Shown: positions 28,881 through 37,937, numbered from the stretch's first letter. The stretch is DNA of 64,000 nucleotides from an uncultured Flavobacteriaceae bacterium (GCA_947495135.1 CANLXN010000010.1:1-64000); one strand, 5' to 3'. Notes: generated by a model from the letters alone, not told the origin. Translations and numbers: made by a program.

Positions 28881-29423
28881 TTAGGTGCTTGTATGAAGTT
28901 TAATTTCTATTTTTTCCTGAAGGGAAATTAAGAGTTCAGTTACGAGGTCAAACGTAAAGTTAACTGGATCTTCATCCGGATTAAAATCATAATTTACCGT
29001 CGCAAATTGAATTTTTTCTTTGGAGTCAAACTCCAAAATCATTTCCATGAGGGTTTGTGTTTCTTTGAAATCATCAGATTCATCATCCCAAATCTCGAAT
29101 GGAATCCATCGCAACTCAAAATCTACAACCCGTTTACCTCGTAAATTATGAATTTTTGAGATTTTTCCTTCCGTTAATTCCTTGAATGTTAATTCTCCGT
29201 TACTCAATTTTAAATCTTTGTGGGTGGTAAAGAAAAGATCATGATCTTCAGACCAACCAATTTGAATAATTCCTGATGGGAACGTAAGCTGTATAGCGCC
29301 ATCAATAAGCCATAGGTCTGAATTTTCAATTTCGAAGTAGGAATCATTAATATTAAATAATTCGATATTTAGCAATTTGCCCGACTTAATTATTTCTTCG
29401 AAATGGGTTTTTTTATCAATCAT
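28881..29423 (-). CDS. Hypothetical protein, 180 aa
   Basis: Soluble acidic protein without signal peptide, beta-rich in the middle (LWLIDGAIQLTFPSGIIQIGWSEDHDLFF), ending in an amphipathic helix. No family recognised with confidence. Single gene on the minus strand. Confidence 0.6.
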   Translation of the reverse strand: MIDKKTHFEEIIKSGKLLNIELFNINDSYFEIENSDLWLIDGAIQLTFPSGIIQIGWSEDHDLFFTTHKDLKLSNGELTFKELTEGKISKIHNLRGKRVVDFELRWIPFEIWDDESDDFKETQTLMEMILEFDSKEKIQFATVNYDFNPDEDPVNFTFDLVTELLISLQEKIEIKLHTST

Positions 29424-29436
29424 TGAGTTGTTTTTG

Positions 29437-29596
29437 TGTAGCTCGCAACATATTTAGATAAGAATAACTACGTCAATCAATCAACTAATTTAACGAATAC
29501 AGACTGAATAGAATCCCAATGCTATTAGAATATGAGGGTTTTAGTGAACATGCTGGAAGCGCACAATTAATTTAGTGCGTTCTTGTTCTATGTTTT
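29437..29596. repeat. Worn cassette-boundary repeat
   Basis: The segment CAGACTGAATAGAATCCCAA at about 29500 is nearly identical to the middle of the repeat at 31961 (CAAACTGAATAGAATCCCAA). The left arm TAGCTCGCAAC and right arm GCACAATTAATTTAGTGC are degraded. It looks like an old copy at the edge of the array. Confidence 0.5.
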
Positions 29597-29611
29597 TTAT
29601 TTCCATAATCT

Positions 29612-29719
29612 CTAACAAGACTTATTCTTTTGCGGTAATTCCTGTATGTCCTGTTTTGTTTGATCCCAAACCTTAATGGGATATTCAAATTCAGCTTTTC
29701 TTATAAAACCGACTATTTG
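29612..29719 (-). pseudogene. C-terminal gene remnant, family unknown
   Basis: A 35-codon minus-strand frame reads QIVGFIRKAEFEYPIKVWD, then QTKQDIQELPQKNKSC before the stop. The sequence is protein-like, but it is cut off upstream by TGA and has no start. It lies directly beside the worn repeat, as the 3' part of a cassette gene would. The rest of the 527-base gap (29424-29950) shows nothing else. Confidence 0.35.
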
Positions 29720-29950
29720 TCAATCTATAATTTCAAAATGTATCTCAAAAAAATCAATTAGGTAGGTTTTGGTGAAATTACCTAGTTATTATTTAAGCTA
29801 AAATCCATTAACGGAAATCATAGATTTTTGCTTCGTACTAGATTTCATAGAAGTGTAGATACTTGATTTACTATAACTTAGACCTAGTTCTTAAGCACGT
29901 ATTATGCAATGGAACTTCTCAAGGAATGTTTAAACTAAAAACTAAATATT

Positions 29951-30619
29951 ATGAAGACAAAAGCTATTTTAACCATTTTATTCGCACTAATTTTTTCAAT
30001 CTCACATGCGCAGTTCGACATCCCACCTGGCGGTATTCCCGGATTTCCAGCCGATAACAACGGCTGTCCTCCCGGTGCATGGTGTCACCCCAATGGAGAG
30101 GGAATGAGCTTTATTAGTAATGATGATATTGATGCAGTGAATGATGCCTTGGAAGATCCTGAAGGATGTTGCTGCGGGTGCGCCTTAGGTAAGTGGTTTT
30201 TAGATTTAATTAGACCCGCTTATCCTCCTTGTTATCCTAATTGTAATATGCAGGAAAGCTCTAGTTCGTCTGAAGGCGAAAGCGATGAAACCAACATAAA
30301 CAAAGCAAAACCATTTGCATCGAAGGGTAAAATTTCAGCTAAGACCCACGGTTATTTTAAAACTGCTTTGCCAAAGATGTTATATAACAAAGGTGGGAAG
30401 GCTGTAGCAATTGAAGGTTTAGAAGGAACAAAATTTAAGTTAACTGGCATGTGGGTTTATAACGAAAAGAAGAAAAGTGAATTTCATGTTTTGAGCTTGG
30501 AACCAGTTGACCTTAAAACCGATGCGTCGTACGACAGATTGTATATGGTATTTAACAAGAAGAATATGGTAATACTCAACCAATCCTGGATCAACAAAAA
30601 GAAGAAGAAAGGAAAATAA
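29951..30619 (+). CDS. Secreted Cys/Pro-rich hypothetical protein
   Basis: 222 residues. Signal peptide MKTKAILTILFALIFSISHAQ, then a Pro/Gly/Cys-rich segment (FDIPPGGIPGFPADNNGCPPGAWCHPNG and EGCCCGCALGKWF, ~20-85) with about eight Cys, a Ser/Glu linker (~95-112), and a basic beta-rich C-terminal half ending KKKKGK. Not recognised. It is the last plus-strand gene: everything from here to the right edge is on the minus strand. Confidence 0.6.
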   Translation: MKTKAILTILFALIFSISHAQFDIPPGGIPGFPADNNGCPPGAWCHPNGEGMSFISNDDIDAVNDALEDPEGCCCGCALGKWFLDLIRPAYPPCYPNCNMQESSSSSEGESDETNINKAKPFASKGKISAKTHGYFKTALPKMLYNKGGKAVAIEGLEGTKFKLTGMWVYNEKKKSEFHVLSLEPVDLKTDASYDRLYMVFNKKNMVILNQSWINKKKKKGK

Positions 30620-30640
30620 TCAATTGTTTAAATTAAAAAG

Positions 30641-30663
30641 CCCCCAAATATGGGGGTTTTTTA
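30641..30663 (+). terminator. Rho-independent terminator
   Basis: CCCCCA-AATA-TGGGGG hairpin with A-run before and TTTTTT after, 22 bases past the stop of the Cys-rich secreted protein. It marks the boundary between ordinary chromosome and the minus-strand cassette region. Confidence 0.85.
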
Positions 30664-30720
30664 TAGGTTATTGCAACGTTAAATGTAAAACGCGTTTTAC
30701 ATGATGTTGATAATGGGCCT

Positions 30721-31947
30721 TTAATCTTTGAAAACTGGTCTATTTGCTCTTACGTAGTTCATAAATTCATAATAGTCTACATATTCAAATAAGCCTACTT
30801 CCGAACAATTATCGTTAAGTAAGCTCGGATTTTCGTTAAAAGTGGCTCCTTCATGGATACGCTCATGCAGTAATGGAATAAAGTCGGACAATTTTTTCTC
30901 ATTGTAGTTGAATACTTCTGGGGATTCATTTTGATTTAATCGCCAAGAATTACCAAATGCGTACGTGAAATGTGCCGAACCTAAGACTTCAAAAAAGTAC
31001 TCTTCTGGGAAGAAGAATTTGGCCTTTAAATCATTTCCTATGAAAGCTGACCCATGATTGTAGTCTCCCAATAGGCAATTTGTTACGGTTAAGTTCTCAA
31101 AAATGAAAAGCATACCGCTAGTCGTTATGTTGTTGGCTGTAACACTACCTGTTACGAAAAGTAATTGCATGAAATCATCTGAAATAGAAATGCTACCGTC
31201 GACTGTTAAATTTCCGTTTACTATACATACTCCTATCTCTAATTCTGCCATACAATGCAAATTAGTTAAATGTAGATCTCCATCATGAAATACAATGTCT
31301 TTTTCATTATCTATTGACTGTTGGGCTAAGTGCATAAATATGCCACCAACATCCGTAATATTAATTGTTTTTTCTTCCGTTTTTTTAGCTAAAATTGGTA
31401 TGATGGTTTCATTAATATATTCCTTATCAAATTGCTCTTTTATAAAACTTTTCCCATTTTTAAAAATTGCTTTCTTAATGGCTGCGATTTCAAATTCAGA
31501 AATGGTGGTTGCTTCATCAGAAATCAATTCCTTTTTTACGATAGGTGGGTTTAAGTGATGACCGTCTTTATCAAAATAATCAAAACTAACAGGTGTGCTA
31601 GGTCTTTTAACTGCCTTGTATACATTGTCATCCGAATTGCCAAAAGCAAATACCTCTGAAGTAGGTTCTGACGATTTTAAATAAACATCCTCTATTTGTT
31701 CACCATTTTTAAAAGTTCCGTATCTAGAAACTTCACCATTGGGGTGGAATCTTTTGAAACTTACCATTTTTCCTGTATCATCAAAAAAAGAATGGCAACA
31801 TAAATGGCCATTTGGAGCTAACCACCACTTCCATTCACCAATATAATTACCTTGGGCATTTTTTATTCCAGATTCCCATTCATTTTGTGATGCATTCCAA
31901 ATAGCATCTTTAGGTACTGTTGCTGGTCTTTCTTGATTTTTACTCAT
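30721..31947 (-). CDS. YwqK/MORN-like protein with beta-helix-like C-terminal region
   Basis: 408 residues, cytoplasmic. Residues ~25-85 carry MORN/YwqK-like repeats (GEWKWWLAPNGHLCC, VSFKRFHPNGEVSRYGTFKNGE). A helical linker follows. Residues ~220-320 form a regular series of short strands (HDGDLHLTNLHCMAELEIG, VNGNLTVDGSISISDD, TGSVTANNITTSG, FENLTVTNC), like a polymer-forming or right-handed beta-helix domain. The repeat at 31961 lies immediately upstream. Function unknown. Confidence 0.6.
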   Translation of the reverse strand: MSKNQERPATVPKDAIWNASQNEWESGIKNAQGNYIGEWKWWLAPNGHLCCHSFFDDTGKMVSFKRFHPNGEVSRYGTFKNGEQIEDVYLKSSEPTSEVFAFGNSDDNVYKAVKRPSTPVSFDYFDKDGHHLNPPIVKKELISDEATTISEFEIAAIKKAIFKNGKSFIKEQFDKEYINETIIPILAKKTEEKTINITDVGGIFMHLAQQSIDNEKDIVFHDGDLHLTNLHCMAELEIGVCIVNGNLTVDGSISISDDFMQLLFVTGSVTANNITTSGMLFIFENLTVTNCLLGDYNHGSAFIGNDLKAKFFFPEEYFFEVLGSAHFTYAFGNSWRLNQNESPEVFNYNEKKLSDFIPLLHERIHEGATFNENPSLLNDNCSEVGLFEYVDYYEFMNYVRANRPVFKD

Positions 31948-31960
31948 CTTGTTTTTTTAG

Positions 31961-32113
31961 GTTATACACCACATCTTTGTGTAAAATTAGTTGCGTGTTT
32001 AAACGACTAAATTAGCAAATACAAACTGAATAGAATCCCAATAGCTATCGGAAGCGGGAATTTTTAGAAGTAGGTGAGTGCTAGCAATGAATTATAAACG
32101 GTGTCGTGCTCAG
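31961..32113. repeat. Cassette-boundary repeat, short class A
   Basis: Left arm TACACCACATCTTTGTG, middle TTAGCAAATACAAACTG, right arm AGCAATGAATTATAAACGG ending in the core GTGTCGTGCT. The right core is complementary to AGCACAACG at 33624, bracketing the S41 gene between them. Confidence 0.75.
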
Positions 32114-33606
32114 TTTTTTATCAGTTCAATCAATTTTTCTAATTGTGAATCTTTTTTTCGTAAAACCTGTTCCTCATCCCGTTCTAAAATAATGTCTGGT
32201 GGTGTACCATTGCCATCTAGTGTTTTTCCAGTTCTTTGGAAAGAAAGCATGGTCGATAACTTAACACGAATATTGGAATTTTTTAGATAAAACTCCCTCG
32301 ATCTACCGCTTGAGCCGTTGGTGGTTACTCCAGCTATTTTTACATTATCCAAACCTTTTAATGCTGAAGTGAAAACAGAAGCAGCACTAAAACAATCTTC
32401 ATTTATCAAAATATAAATAGTATAATTTAAAGGTGATTGATTGTTGTGTAAAACCATATAATATGGTTCGCTAAATTTATTTGAATCAACTTTAAATTCT
32501 GTTTTAAAATCCTTGTGGAATGCATCTATTGTTTCTCTATCCTTGTCTGATAATAATTGTGAATTATAGTTGTAAAGAAATCTTGATTGCATCGAAGAAA
32601 CATCTTCATCTAAGTATTGGTCACTTCTAATATAGGCTACATTTGCAACCCAAGGTGATTGTTTAGGCTGCACAAAATAACCAGATAAGGTATTTAATAT
32701 ATCCCTCGTTCCACCACTGTTTCCACGAATATCTATAATTAATGCTTTTGCATTCCTGTACTTTTCAATAGTTGCTTTTAAATATGATTCTAAATTTGGA
32801 TTTTCATCATAACTTATCATAGCGGGAATGGCCATATAAGCTATGGAGTCGGTCAATAATTTATCCAATTTGTTTAAATCAAAATCTGTATCACGACCAA
32901 ATTTGCTGTAATTCCTGTTGAGACTTATCGAACCAATATCAAAATACCAATTCCTTCTATCGCTCAACGGTAGAGTCAAAATTTTATCGGTTGAGCCGTT
33001 CGTTAAAGTTATTTCGACCTCTTTTAAGGTTGTATTGCCTTGTTTGAAATAAATTTCTCCAAGATCTCTTAGGTCTTTTAAACCATCGGTTCGTTTTGCA
33101 TTCTTAGGTGAAAGATTTCTTCGATAAGCATAATTCTCTAAAAACGGGTCAATATCAATTTTATTTACCTTTTTTAAGAATGGATACTTTGGAAAATAAT
33201 ATTCATATTCTTTGGTTGATTTGTTAAACTTTAATGCAACCACATGATCATCTAAAGAAGATACTGTGAAGGGTAAATACAAATTATATAATTCATAATC
33301 ATCTTCTTCAAAGTTTTTCATTCTGATATTTGCGTGTCTATCAATTATATTTGATAGAATTCTTTCCAATTCAAAGGCCAAAAAATAAACCGGTATAGAA
33401 TCTCTTTGATTAATTTTACTTTCAATTTCGTTATAATGGTTTTCAAAATCTGTTTTAGATACTTGATAATAGGAAGATTGCTTTGCCAGCAACGTTTTAA
33501 ATTCATTCAAATCTTCCAATGCCATTTCCTTTGTCAAGGTTTGACTAAAACTTAAAGTTGAAATGAGAAGTAGGGTGAAGACTTGTACGATTTTTCGTGT
33601 GGTCAT
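32110..33606 (-). CDS. S41-family peptidase (secreted)
   Basis: 498 residues, signal peptide MTTRKIVQVFTLLLISTLSFSQ. The C-terminal half is an S41 tail-specific-protease-like domain: YRNAKALIIDIRGNSGGTRDIL (strand with the GG turn, ~280-300) and NEDCFSAASVFTSALKGLD (~410), where Ser sits at the nucleophile position. The usual Lys in the following GxT-GKG loop is not obvious (GVTTNGSSGRSREF), so the catalytic dyad may be altered. Cassette: its stop lies inside the right core of the repeat at 31961, and the next repeat starts 17 bases upstream of its start. Confidence 0.85.
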   Translation of the reverse strand: MTTRKIVQVFTLLLISTLSFSQTLTKEMALEDLNEFKTLLAKQSSYYQVSKTDFENHYNEIESKINQRDSIPVYFLAFELERILSNIIDRHANIRMKNFEEDDYELYNLYLPFTVSSLDDHVVALKFNKSTKEYEYYFPKYPFLKKVNKIDIDPFLENYAYRRNLSPKNAKRTDGLKDLRDLGEIYFKQGNTTLKEVEITLTNGSTDKILTLPLSDRRNWYFDIGSISLNRNYSKFGRDTDFDLNKLDKLLTDSIAYMAIPAMISYDENPNLESYLKATIEKYRNAKALIIDIRGNSGGTRDILNTLSGYFVQPKQSPWVANVAYIRSDQYLDEDVSSMQSRFLYNYNSQLLSDKDRETIDAFHKDFKTEFKVDSNKFSEPYYMVLHNNQSPLNYTIYILINEDCFSAASVFTSALKGLDNVKIAGVTTNGSSGRSREFYLKNSNIRVKLSTMLSFQRTGKTLDGNGTPPDIILERDEEQVLRKKDSQLEKLIELIKN

Positions 33607-33623
33607 AGTTCGGTTTTAAATAA

Positions 33624-33756
33624 AGCACAACGATCTCGCATGAGCGAAGTAGCTTTTGCGAGCTAGTTCTTTCTAAGAGATGTATTTTTTCTAAAGATAG
33701 AGATTTAAACAAGAGCAGGAGGTAAGCTGCTTTCTAATATGGGTTGTTGTACAACG
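33624..33756. repeat. Cassette-boundary repeat, short class (diverged)
   Basis: Left core AGCACAACGAT with the internal palindrome CTCGCATGAGCGAAG...TTTTGCGAGCTAG, and right core GGGTTGTTGTACAACG. The right core is complementary to GCTGTACAAGG about 40 bases further on, not to another end of a gene. Confidence 0.6.
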
Positions 33757-33800
33757 TTTTAATTAGTTGATTTTATTCAAACGTAGCTGATGCTGTACAA
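33745..33800. other. Geneless mini-cassette between two repeats
   Basis: Only about 50 bases separate right core TTGTTGTACAACG from left core GATGCTGTACAAGG. These two ends are mutually complementary in the way seen around whole genes elsewhere in the array, yet the interior has no reading frame. It reads as an empty or deleted cassette. The whole 33607-33944 gap contains only this and its two flanking repeats. Confidence 0.5.
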
Positions 33801-33919
33801 GGTGCTAGTTGCGTGTTTTACGCACTAAGTTTAGAAAATAAATCACAAGACAGAAGTCCGCTAGGACTTTCGTAAGTAGACTACAACTAGCAATTAATTA
33901 TAAACGGTGTTCCCAACTG
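33795..33919. repeat. Cassette-boundary repeat, short class A
   Basis: Left core TGTACAAGGT, then GTTGCGTGTTTTACGCACTAAG, the central palindrome AAGTCCGCTAGGACTTTCG, and the right arm CTAGCAATTAATTATAAACGG ending GTTCCCAACTGCC. Its overall plan is the same as that of the repeats at 41217 and 62330. Confidence 0.8.
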
Positions 33920-33944
33920 CCCTTCAATTATTGAAAAATGAAAT

Positions 33945-35330
33945 CTAATCCTTCCTATTAATTTCTTTTTGAATATTTTGGAGAGACTCTTTGTAATAAG
34001 AAAGATTTCCATCATTGTTTTTAATTGCTATATCTAAAGCTTTTTGATAGTTTTCAACCGAGGCCTTCATATCTCCATTTATTTTCAAAGCTTCTCCATA
34101 ACTATGATATACGTTAGGTGATTTGGGAAAAAGTATAGTATTTGCTTTTAGGATACATAAAGCAATTTTGGGCTTTTTTAAATTCATCAGATATTCATAT
34201 CCCAAAGTATTGATGTCCCATTCTCCAAAAAGTCTAGCATCAACAAAATTTGAAATACTATTCTGTATGTTGTTTTCTGATTCACCTTCCTTGTATTGAT
34301 CAAGGTGTTTGTTTAGCTCTGTATGAAAGTGTATATAATTTTCAAGTTTGGATTTTCTGCGAGACGCTGCTGCACTTTGTGCTAAGTTCAAAACTGTATC
34401 AAAGGTTTCTTCCTTTTTTGTCACAATTTCAGGTATAACACCTACTCCTTCCCAACTGGTATTAGTAATGGGGTTAATTGCCATCCCAGTAGGTATAAAT
34501 ACTGATAGATTTTCGTTGATTCCTCTCGTTCCGCCTGGATTGGCGCCACCTCCCGATGTTTGTCCAACTATGGTGGCTCTTTTCTGGGTCTGCATATTAT
34601 AAGAGAATTCTTCTGCACCCGAGAAAGTTCCTTCGCTTATGATTATATACAATGGTACATCGCTCATTTTTTTGCCGTCTACTTCTTCTAATGTCCAATA
34701 TTCTTCTTTTCTATCTCCTTCTCGATAATAAAGACTATTTAGGTGTATGATCTCCTCAAAGAAATAGCTACATAGATACTGTACCATGGAAGGATCTCCT
34801 CCGCCATTTTGAGTTAAATCAATGATTACTGCGTCTGCCTGTGAGAGTAATTTCATGTAGGCATCAGCAACCTCTTTAGCTCTATCCATAGGCGAAAACC
34901 CTCTCAAATCTAGATAGGCAACATTCCCTTCTAATAACTTCAATTCTTTAAAGCCATGATTGTAGTTTCTGTAGTTATTGATTTGATCCATTCTCTGTTC
35001 AGCTTTTCTTTCTAAGGTGTTTTTTGGAGCCTTATAGGATTTTTGAGCCATTATCCTCATATGTTTATCCTTGCTGACATTTTGAATTACCTCAGTTAAG
35101 GCTTGCGCAAATGATTGATTGTCTTCATACAGGTTGAAATATCCAGACTCGTATTGTTCGTTAAGATATTTGTTTGTTTTTTCGGCTACATCTGGATAGA
35201 TATAATTATCACTCAATAGTTTTGACAAAATTTCGATTACTTCTTCTTTATACGAATCATTCAAAGAAGATTTTTGCCCAAATGAAGTTTGTATTGACAG
35301 GGCAAATAGTATGATTAATAGATGTTTCAT
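33945..35330 (-). CDS. S41-family peptidase (IRBP-like) with C-terminal TPR
   Basis: 461 residues, signal peptide. The protease domain shows VIIDLTQNGGGDPSMVQYL (~170), nucleophile segment IISEGTFSGAEEFSYNMQT (~235-253), and GQTSGGGANPGGT (~262), the GGGA form of interphotoreceptor-retinoid-binding-protein-like S41 members. Residues ~370-460 form two or three tetratricopeptide-like helix pairs (PNVYHSYGEALKINGDMKAS, VENYQKALDIAIKNND). Probably periplasmic. No clear repeat is seen directly upstream (35331-35534). Confidence 0.88.
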   Translation of the reverse strand: MKHLLIILFALSIQTSFGQKSSLNDSYKEEVIEILSKLLSDNYIYPDVAEKTNKYLNEQYESGYFNLYEDNQSFAQALTEVIQNVSKDKHMRIMAQKSYKAPKNTLERKAEQRMDQINNYRNYNHGFKELKLLEGNVAYLDLRGFSPMDRAKEVADAYMKLLSQADAVIIDLTQNGGGDPSMVQYLCSYFFEEIIHLNSLYYREGDRKEEYWTLEEVDGKKMSDVPLYIIISEGTFSGAEEFSYNMQTQKRATIVGQTSGGGANPGGTRGINENLSVFIPTGMAINPITNTSWEGVGVIPEIVTKKEETFDTVLNLAQSAAASRRKSKLENYIHFHTELNKHLDQYKEGESENNIQNSISNFVDARLFGEWDINTLGYEYLMNLKKPKIALCILKANTILFPKSPNVYHSYGEALKINGDMKASVENYQKALDIAIKNNDGNLSYYKESLQNIQKEINRKD

Positions 35331-35534
35331 TTATGTGTTTTACTTTAATAATTGATTATGCAAGCGGTTGCGGGCTGCCACATTTTTCTCGAAAGTTTTG
35401 ATTATTCCTATTCTTAGTTTTTCTATGAAGAAAATGTTGTAAAGTTTTCCCTATAGTATTTACTCGAATTTTTGTTTCTAGTCCAGAACCAAAGGCTTCC
35501 TTCGTTATCTTCAGTAGTGCAAAATACACCGTTA

Positions 35535-36677
35535 TTACTTAGACGCTTTCTCCGAAAAATCAGTAAAGGTTTTTCCGTCGAAACGATACAAACCTGTATT
35601 GTTTGTTCCTATCCAGATATTTCCTGCCTTATCCTCTACCATAGACCAAACCTGATAATCTTCTAATCCATCTTGGGTAAAATTTGTACAGGATTTTCCA
35701 TCATAACGCCATATACCTCCTGACCCTCCAAACCTACTCATCTTTCCAGTAAACCAAATATGGCCAGTTTTATCTTCTAATATTGGACCAAAATCAACTT
35801 TTTCTTTAAGACAAATTGTTCCTGTTGTATCTTCTACAATTGGACTAAATGGAAGATTCTCTGTAAAATCGGTAAATGTTTTTCCATCATAACGAAAATA
35901 ACCATTAGTTCTTCCCGAGAACCAAATATTTCCCGCTTTATCTTCTAAAATATAGGGTACCCAAACATCACCATTCGGTTTATAATTGGTTATGAATTTT
36001 CCGTCGTAGCGGCTAACACCTTCTCCGCCTCCCATTCCTGAGCAGAACCAGATGTTTCCGTTTTTATCTTCTAATATTCGTTCAACAGAATTAAGTTGCA
36101 GGCCATTCTTATTTACAATGTGCTCATTATTTAGAAAAGCAGAAAACAAGTTATCTTTATAAATGTAAACTCCTTCACTAGTACCAAACCAAAGTCTTCC
36201 ATCTTTACTCTGCATCATAGCGCCTACTGTAATTTTTGAATTTGGATTATTGGTTAAAATATTATTTGAATTTGTTATTTCCAAAGGAACAGCAACGATC
36301 TCTTTCCCGTCAAACTTATATAAACCATCACCAGTCCCAAACCAAAGATTTCCAACTTTATCTTCCAAAATAGAATAAACAGAATTATTACTTAGACCGT
36401 CTCTAGCAGTAAATTGCGTAAATAATTCCCCATCATAGTAATAAACACCATCTCCAGTTGTGCCAAACCAAAGATTTCCTTCTTTGTCTTTGAGACTGCA
36501 ATGCACATTATTACTAAAGTAGGAACCTTGGGATTTTACAAGTTTTGTTGTTCCAATAGTAGTTGTGTTTTTTAAATCATCTGTTGATTTAGTTTTGACT
36601 TGTCCATTACAGGAATTTAAATATACTAGTATTAGTACAAAATATATAATTTGCCTGTTAAAGAGATATTTAATCAT
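35535..36677 (-). CDS. Two-component-regulator-type beta-propeller lipoprotein
   Basis: 380 residues with lipobox LVYLNSC. At least seven copies of a LEDKxGNIWFGTxxGLYRFDGKxFTxF-like unit (e.g. SILEDKVGNLWFGTGDGLYK, MVEDKAGNIWIGTNNTGLYR) make a propeller of the kind found in the sensor part of hybrid two-component systems. Here it stands alone, without kinase or DNA-binding domain. The tandem repeats may make copy number unstable. Confidence 0.85.
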   Translation of the reverse strand: MIKYLFNRQIIYFVLILVYLNSCNGQVKTKSTDDLKNTTTIGTTKLVKSQGSYFSNNVHCSLKDKEGNLWFGTTGDGVYYYDGELFTQFTARDGLSNNSVYSILEDKVGNLWFGTGDGLYKFDGKEIVAVPLEITNSNNILTNNPNSKITVGAMMQSKDGRLWFGTSEGVYIYKDNLFSAFLNNEHIVNKNGLQLNSVERILEDKNGNIWFCSGMGGGEGVSRYDGKFITNYKPNGDVWVPYILEDKAGNIWFSGRTNGYFRYDGKTFTDFTENLPFSPIVEDTTGTICLKEKVDFGPILEDKTGHIWFTGKMSRFGGSGGIWRYDGKSCTNFTQDGLEDYQVWSMVEDKAGNIWIGTNNTGLYRFDGKTFTDFSEKASK

Positions 36678-36715
36678 AGTTTCATCTTAGCTTTTATCTC
36701 TTTATTTGAATGTTC

Positions 36716-36953
36716 ATTTATTTTAGTTCACGTCACTGGTGGTTGCCACTGACGTTTCAGCTATGAGTAGTACCGAATCAAATGCGCGTCTACTTTTGGG
36801 TTCTACCCTTAGCCACATATTTTTGTTTTTTCTTTTCCTATCCAGAGCAAAATCCATCCCGATAGCTATCTGGATTACTGACTTCATAAAAATAAACAAA
36901 TGCGGCAATTTAGCCCGAAGCCGGTATTGTTTACGGGTTGTGTTGTAGTGCGT
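36716..36953. repeat. Cassette-boundary repeat, long class B (diverged)
   Basis: Most of the 301-base gap 36678-36978. Contains GCAAAATCCATCCCGATAG and GACTTCATAAAAATA, which parallel the long-class copies at 38872 and 61607 (GCTAAATCCATA, GACTTCATAAATATA). Near its left end is the palindrome ACGTCA...TGACGT; its right core is GGTTGTGTTGTAGTGCG, complementary to GGTACAAC at 37459. Confidence 0.65.
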
Positions 36954-36978
36954 TTTTTTATTCTAATTTGCCATCATA

Positions 36979-37431
36979 TTAATGTTTTTCCGAATCATTA
37001 AATTGCCATAACACATTCACAAGTTGCCATTTTTCATTGAGTTTTACAATGTGCATATAATCAATCCAATCATCCGCTATTAGTTTTACCGAGGCTACCT
37101 TTTCGAAGACGTCAAGAATGATTACTTCTTTTTTCGGGTTTTCAGGAAATTTGTCCTTGTCTTGATTATAAGTTTCGGCAAGTAAAACCATAGCATCGGT
37201 AAAAGTTTCCCTTAAATATTCCTTTCCTGTTTTTTTATTCGTCCAAAATGTCCTTTTGACCATTCTGGGATGAGCTGCACGTTCGAACTGTTCCGGCTTT
37301 ACATTATGTTGGGATTCAATATAATCCAATGCAACTTGTTTAATTTCTAAAGAGTCCTGTTGGGTTTGGCCCAGAACATTAAAGGTCAAAACAAAAAACA
37401 GGAATACTGCAAGAATAATTGATTGCTTCAT
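36979..37431 (-). CDS. NTF2-fold (lumazine-binding-like) secreted protein
   Basis: 150 residues, signal peptide ending LGQ. The pattern ALDYIESQHNVKPEQFERAAHPRMVKRTFW, then LRETFTDAMVLLAETYN, IILDVFEKVASVKLIADDWIDYMHIVKLNEKWQLVNVLW is the family annotated putative lumazine-binding within the NTF2/SnoaL superfamily. Single-gene cassette flanked by a long-class and a collapsed site. Confidence 0.8.
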   Translation of the reverse strand: MKQSIILAVFLFFVLTFNVLGQTQQDSLEIKQVALDYIESQHNVKPEQFERAAHPRMVKRTFWTNKKTGKEYLRETFTDAMVLLAETYNQDKDKFPENPKKEVIILDVFEKVASVKLIADDWIDYMHIVKLNEKWQLVNVLWQFNDSEKH

Positions 37432-37456
37432 AATTAAGTTTTAATTTTTCTAAATC

Positions 37457-37480
37457 GGTACAACGTTGTTGTAGTACGTT
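37457..37480. repeat. Collapsed cassette-boundary site
   Basis: Only about 24 bases: left core TCGGTACAAC runs straight into right core CGTTGTTGTAGTACG, without the usual 100-200 bases between. Left core pairs with GTTGTAGTGCG at 36942; right core pairs with TTGTACAAC at 37954. Confidence 0.6.
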
Positions 37481-37481
37481 T

Positions 37482-37937
37482 TTATTTGCTTTTTTTAATC
37501 CACTTTCCAAATAAGATTCCCACTAAAATCGCAGGTAAAAGACCAATTAATGTTATCCAAAAAAATGGTTTGAAAATATAATCCTCAAACGAATCCCAGA
37601 AAGTATCCGAAGCCTCCATTCCCTCTTGTACAAATCCAGTCCATCCCACAAGAAAAGCTGTAATTGTCAATATTAAAAACCCGTATTTAGCTCCAACTTT
37701 ATCTGAATCTTTTTTCTTTATTAAGATCTCATATCCAGCATTTTTTCCGAACAAATATGCGAGTCCGTAAAAAATTACGATTCCGATAATGATGTTTATC
37801 CAATAATTCCATTCAACCATCCATTGGGGATTTCCACCAGCAAGTAGCATCATAAACAGAAATGCAATTAGAATTCCAATCGTTGTAGATTGTAAGGCTT
37901 TCTTAATTCCGATGTTTTTGGCTCTTTCAGGTGTCAT
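37482..37937 (-). CDS. Four-helix membrane protein
   Basis: 151 residues from MTPERAKNIGIKKALQ (an upstream ATG would begin inside the boundary site). Four hydrophobic helices: ~17-35, ~45-65, ~82-100, ~125-145. No family is certain; it resembles DUF4199-like small membrane proteins of Bacteroidota only in layout. Single-gene cassette between two collapsed boundary sites. Confidence 0.6.
   Translation of the reverse strand: MTPERAKNIGIKKALQSTTIGILIAFLFMMLLAGGNPQWMVEWNYWINIIIGIVIFYGLAYLFGKNAGYEILIKKKDSDKVGAKYGFLILTITAFLVGWTGFVQEGMEASDTFWDSFEDYIFKPFFWITLIGLLPAILVGILFGKWIKKSK

Noticed and set aside
30664-30720. Possible boundary repeat just after the Cys-rich gene terminator
   Set aside because: TGTAAAACGCGTTTTACA is a neat palindrome and GATGTTGATAA loosely resembles a core, but the match to the flank at 31961 is too weak to count.
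35331-35534. Possible boundary repeat between the S41 and propeller genes
   Set aside because: Phrases such as GCAAGCGGTTGCGGGC and ACACCGTTATTAC resemble cores, but flanks do not pair across either neighbouring gene.
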